NCBI GenBank assembly: GCA_017623265.1
Contig: JAGAPM010000053.1
Location: 1 to 7,080, forward strand
Length of the DNA stretch: 7,080 bases
Source: Lentisphaeria bacterium
Lineage (GTDB): Bacteria; Verrucomicrobiota; Lentisphaeria; Victivallales; UBA1829
Direction of reading: 5' to 3'
In this document: positions 6,117 to 7,080 of the stretch, piece after piece
Layout of the letters: each line of letters opens with the position of its first letter
Numbering within the stretch: the stretch's first letter is position 1
Notes under the pieces: generated by a model
Told to the model about the DNA's origin: nothing
The model's input: only the letters and a program-made list of their open reading frames with translations
The model's database searches: none
Position numbers and translations under genes: made by a program

Positions 6117-6144
6117 TTGCAATTCCGGAAAAAGTCTGTATGTT
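6117..6144 (+). promoter_or_regulatory. promoter of the heparinase-like lyase gene
   Basis: TTGCAA (6117-6122), a 16-base spacer and TATGTT (6139-6144) repeat the -35 hexamer seen at the patatin and MBL genes. Transcription would start near 6151, so the ATG at 6154 would be almost leaderless and the ATG at 6175 has a short leader. Confidence 0.55.
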
Positions 6145-6174
6145 AGAGGAAAAATGAAAACGACGGAGTGTTTT

Positions 6175-7080
6175 ATGGATAAAAAGTCTGATATGGATAT
6201 ACGCATTGCCGGAAAACTGGAAACGCATTTTTTCGGCGTTCTGAACCCTGCCGCCCTTCCGCCGGAGTATGCAGAAGCGATCGGCAAAAGCGACCGCACA
6301 ACTGCACTGAAAGTGGCGGCGGATCATTTCCGGAACCGGAAGACCAGTGCGTATTTTGCCGATCTGAAAGACCGGCGTTACAGTCCGGAAACGGCAGAAC
6401 GGGCGGTACGCGGCGATATTACGGTGGTCAATTTTCCGTACCAATTTCCCGGCGGTAAGGTCGATTTTCTGTTCGATCCCACCGCATCCACCGGTGTCCA
6501 CAACCCGGAGTGGCAATGGCAGCTCAACCGGATGTATTTCTGGAACGATATGGCACTTTCCTATCTGCACCAACCGGATGAAAAGATCGCCTCCGCCTTC
6601 GCTGCACAGCTGGTCGATTGGGTAGTCAATATCCCCTGTCCGGAAGCCGGCTGGAACGGTTGCGGCAGTGCGTGGCGCACCATTGAAACGGGCTTGCGTT
6701 TGATGGGCAGCTGGCAGGTGGCGTTTGAAGTCTTCCGGAAGTCGCCGTCGCTTTCCGATACGGCGTTGGCGCTTATGCTTGCATCCATGCACGAACAGAC
6801 GATCCACGCCATGGAACACCGTACCGGTAAAAATTGGCTGATGATGGAACTGAACGGCGTCCATACCTTTGCCGCAGTCTTTCCGGAATTTTCCGATTCC
6901 ACCGGACTGCGTAGAAAATCTGCGGAGATTTTGTGCGGGGAGATGAAACAACAACTGCTGCCGGACGGATTGCAGAACGAGTTGTCGCCGGACTATCATT
7001 TGGTTGTGTTCAGTTGCGGTGCAATGCTTTACAATATCGCTGTCCAAAACGGAACTCTTGCCGATTTGCCGGAAGATTTC
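6175..7080 (+). CDS. heparinase II/III-type polysaccharide lyase (3' end beyond window)
   Basis: 302 residues are visible and the gene runs off the right edge. DITVVNFPYQFPGGKVDF (81-98) leads into an (alpha/alpha) helical region with NRMYFWNDMALSYLHQPDEK (118-137). GKNWLMMELNGV (218-229), AVFPEFSDS (234-242) and LLPDGLQNELSPDYH (261-275) match the N-terminal toroid of heparinase II/III lyases. Asn220 and Tyr274 are the likely catalytic pair; their spacing of 54 equals Asn240/Tyr294 of heparinase III. Such enzymes cleave uronic-acid-containing polysaccharides by beta-elimination. The C-terminal beta-sandwich is not in view. No signal peptide is seen (MDKKSDMDIRIAG), so it may act in the cytosol or belong to a surface-glycan gene group. 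GGAG at 6165-6168, 6 bases upstream, favours this start. An in-frame ATG at 6154, 3-4 bases after AGAGGA, would add seven residues. Confidence 0.85.
   Translation, partial: MDKKSDMDIRIAGKLETHFFGVLNPAALPPEYAEAIGKSDRTTALKVAADHFRNRKTSAYFADLKDRRYSPETAERAVRGDITVVNFPYQFPGGKVDFLFDPTASTGVHNPEWQWQLNRMYFWNDMALSYLHQPDEKIASAFAAQLVDWVVNIPCPEAGWNGCGSAWRTIETGLRLMGSWQVAFEVFRKSPSLSDTALALMLASMHEQTIHAMEHRTGKNWLMMELNGVHTFAAVFPEFSDSTGLRRKSAEILCGEMKQQLLPDGLQNELSPDYHLVVFSCGAMLYNIAVQNGTLADLPEDF

Noticed and set aside
5998..7047. Long open minus-strand frame upstream of the 157-residue gene
   Set aside because: It lies antisense to the lyase gene, upstream of the strong promoter and good ribosome site for 5997, and its translation is low-complexity His/Arg/Gln-rich, as expected for a shadow frame.

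Overview
The window is ordinary-looking bacterial chromosome of moderate G+C with seven protein genes, one partly interrupted, and short intergenic gaps. I see no rRNA, tRNA, CRISPR array, insertion sequence or phage gene. The gene mix (heparinase II/III-type lyase, DUF3592 membrane protein, Fic, patatin) and canonical Shine-Dalgarno sites fit an anaerobic, glycan-using bacterium. My best guess is the Lentisphaerota/Verrucomicrobiota side of the PVC group, but this is an inference and weakly held.

Layout. The last codons of an upstream plus-strand gene are followed by an EamA drug/metabolite transporter (55-963, +). It converges, with a 3-bp gap, on a Fic AMP-transferase with a C-terminal winged helix (967-1935, -). 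A nested hairpin (953-997) covers both stop codons. Upstream of fic on the same strand is a YjjU-like patatin phospholipase (2075-2926, -). A perfect-period 12-bp tandem repeat begins at its last codons and puts five in-frame TAA stops one after another. The patatin gene diverges from an MBL-fold hydrolase (3083-3979, +), and the two outward promoters have their -35 boxes in the arms of one inverted repeat.

The MBL gene converges on a minus-strand operon of membrane proteins read from 5997 down to 3989. It starts from a near-perfect sigma-70 promoter (TTGACA-17-TATAGT). Its members are a 157-residue two-helix protein, a 108-residue two-helix protein joined by an ATGA overlap, and a 346-residue DUF3592 protein with a GTG start. 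The second gene stops at a TAG, but the same frame stays open and protein-like for 57 more codons and runs without another stop into the DUF3592 frame. This suggests an interrupted gene or a broken fusion. Diverging from this operon is a heparinase II/III-type polysaccharide lyase (6175 to the window end, +), which is cut by the window edge.

Functional links between genes are weak. The transporter, Fic, patatin and MBL genes look like independent units with their own promoters. The membrane operon and the lyase share a 177-bp divergent control region that carries a palindromic, operator-like element. The most interesting points are the interrupted membrane gene, the tandem stop repeat, and the two symmetric divergent control regions.
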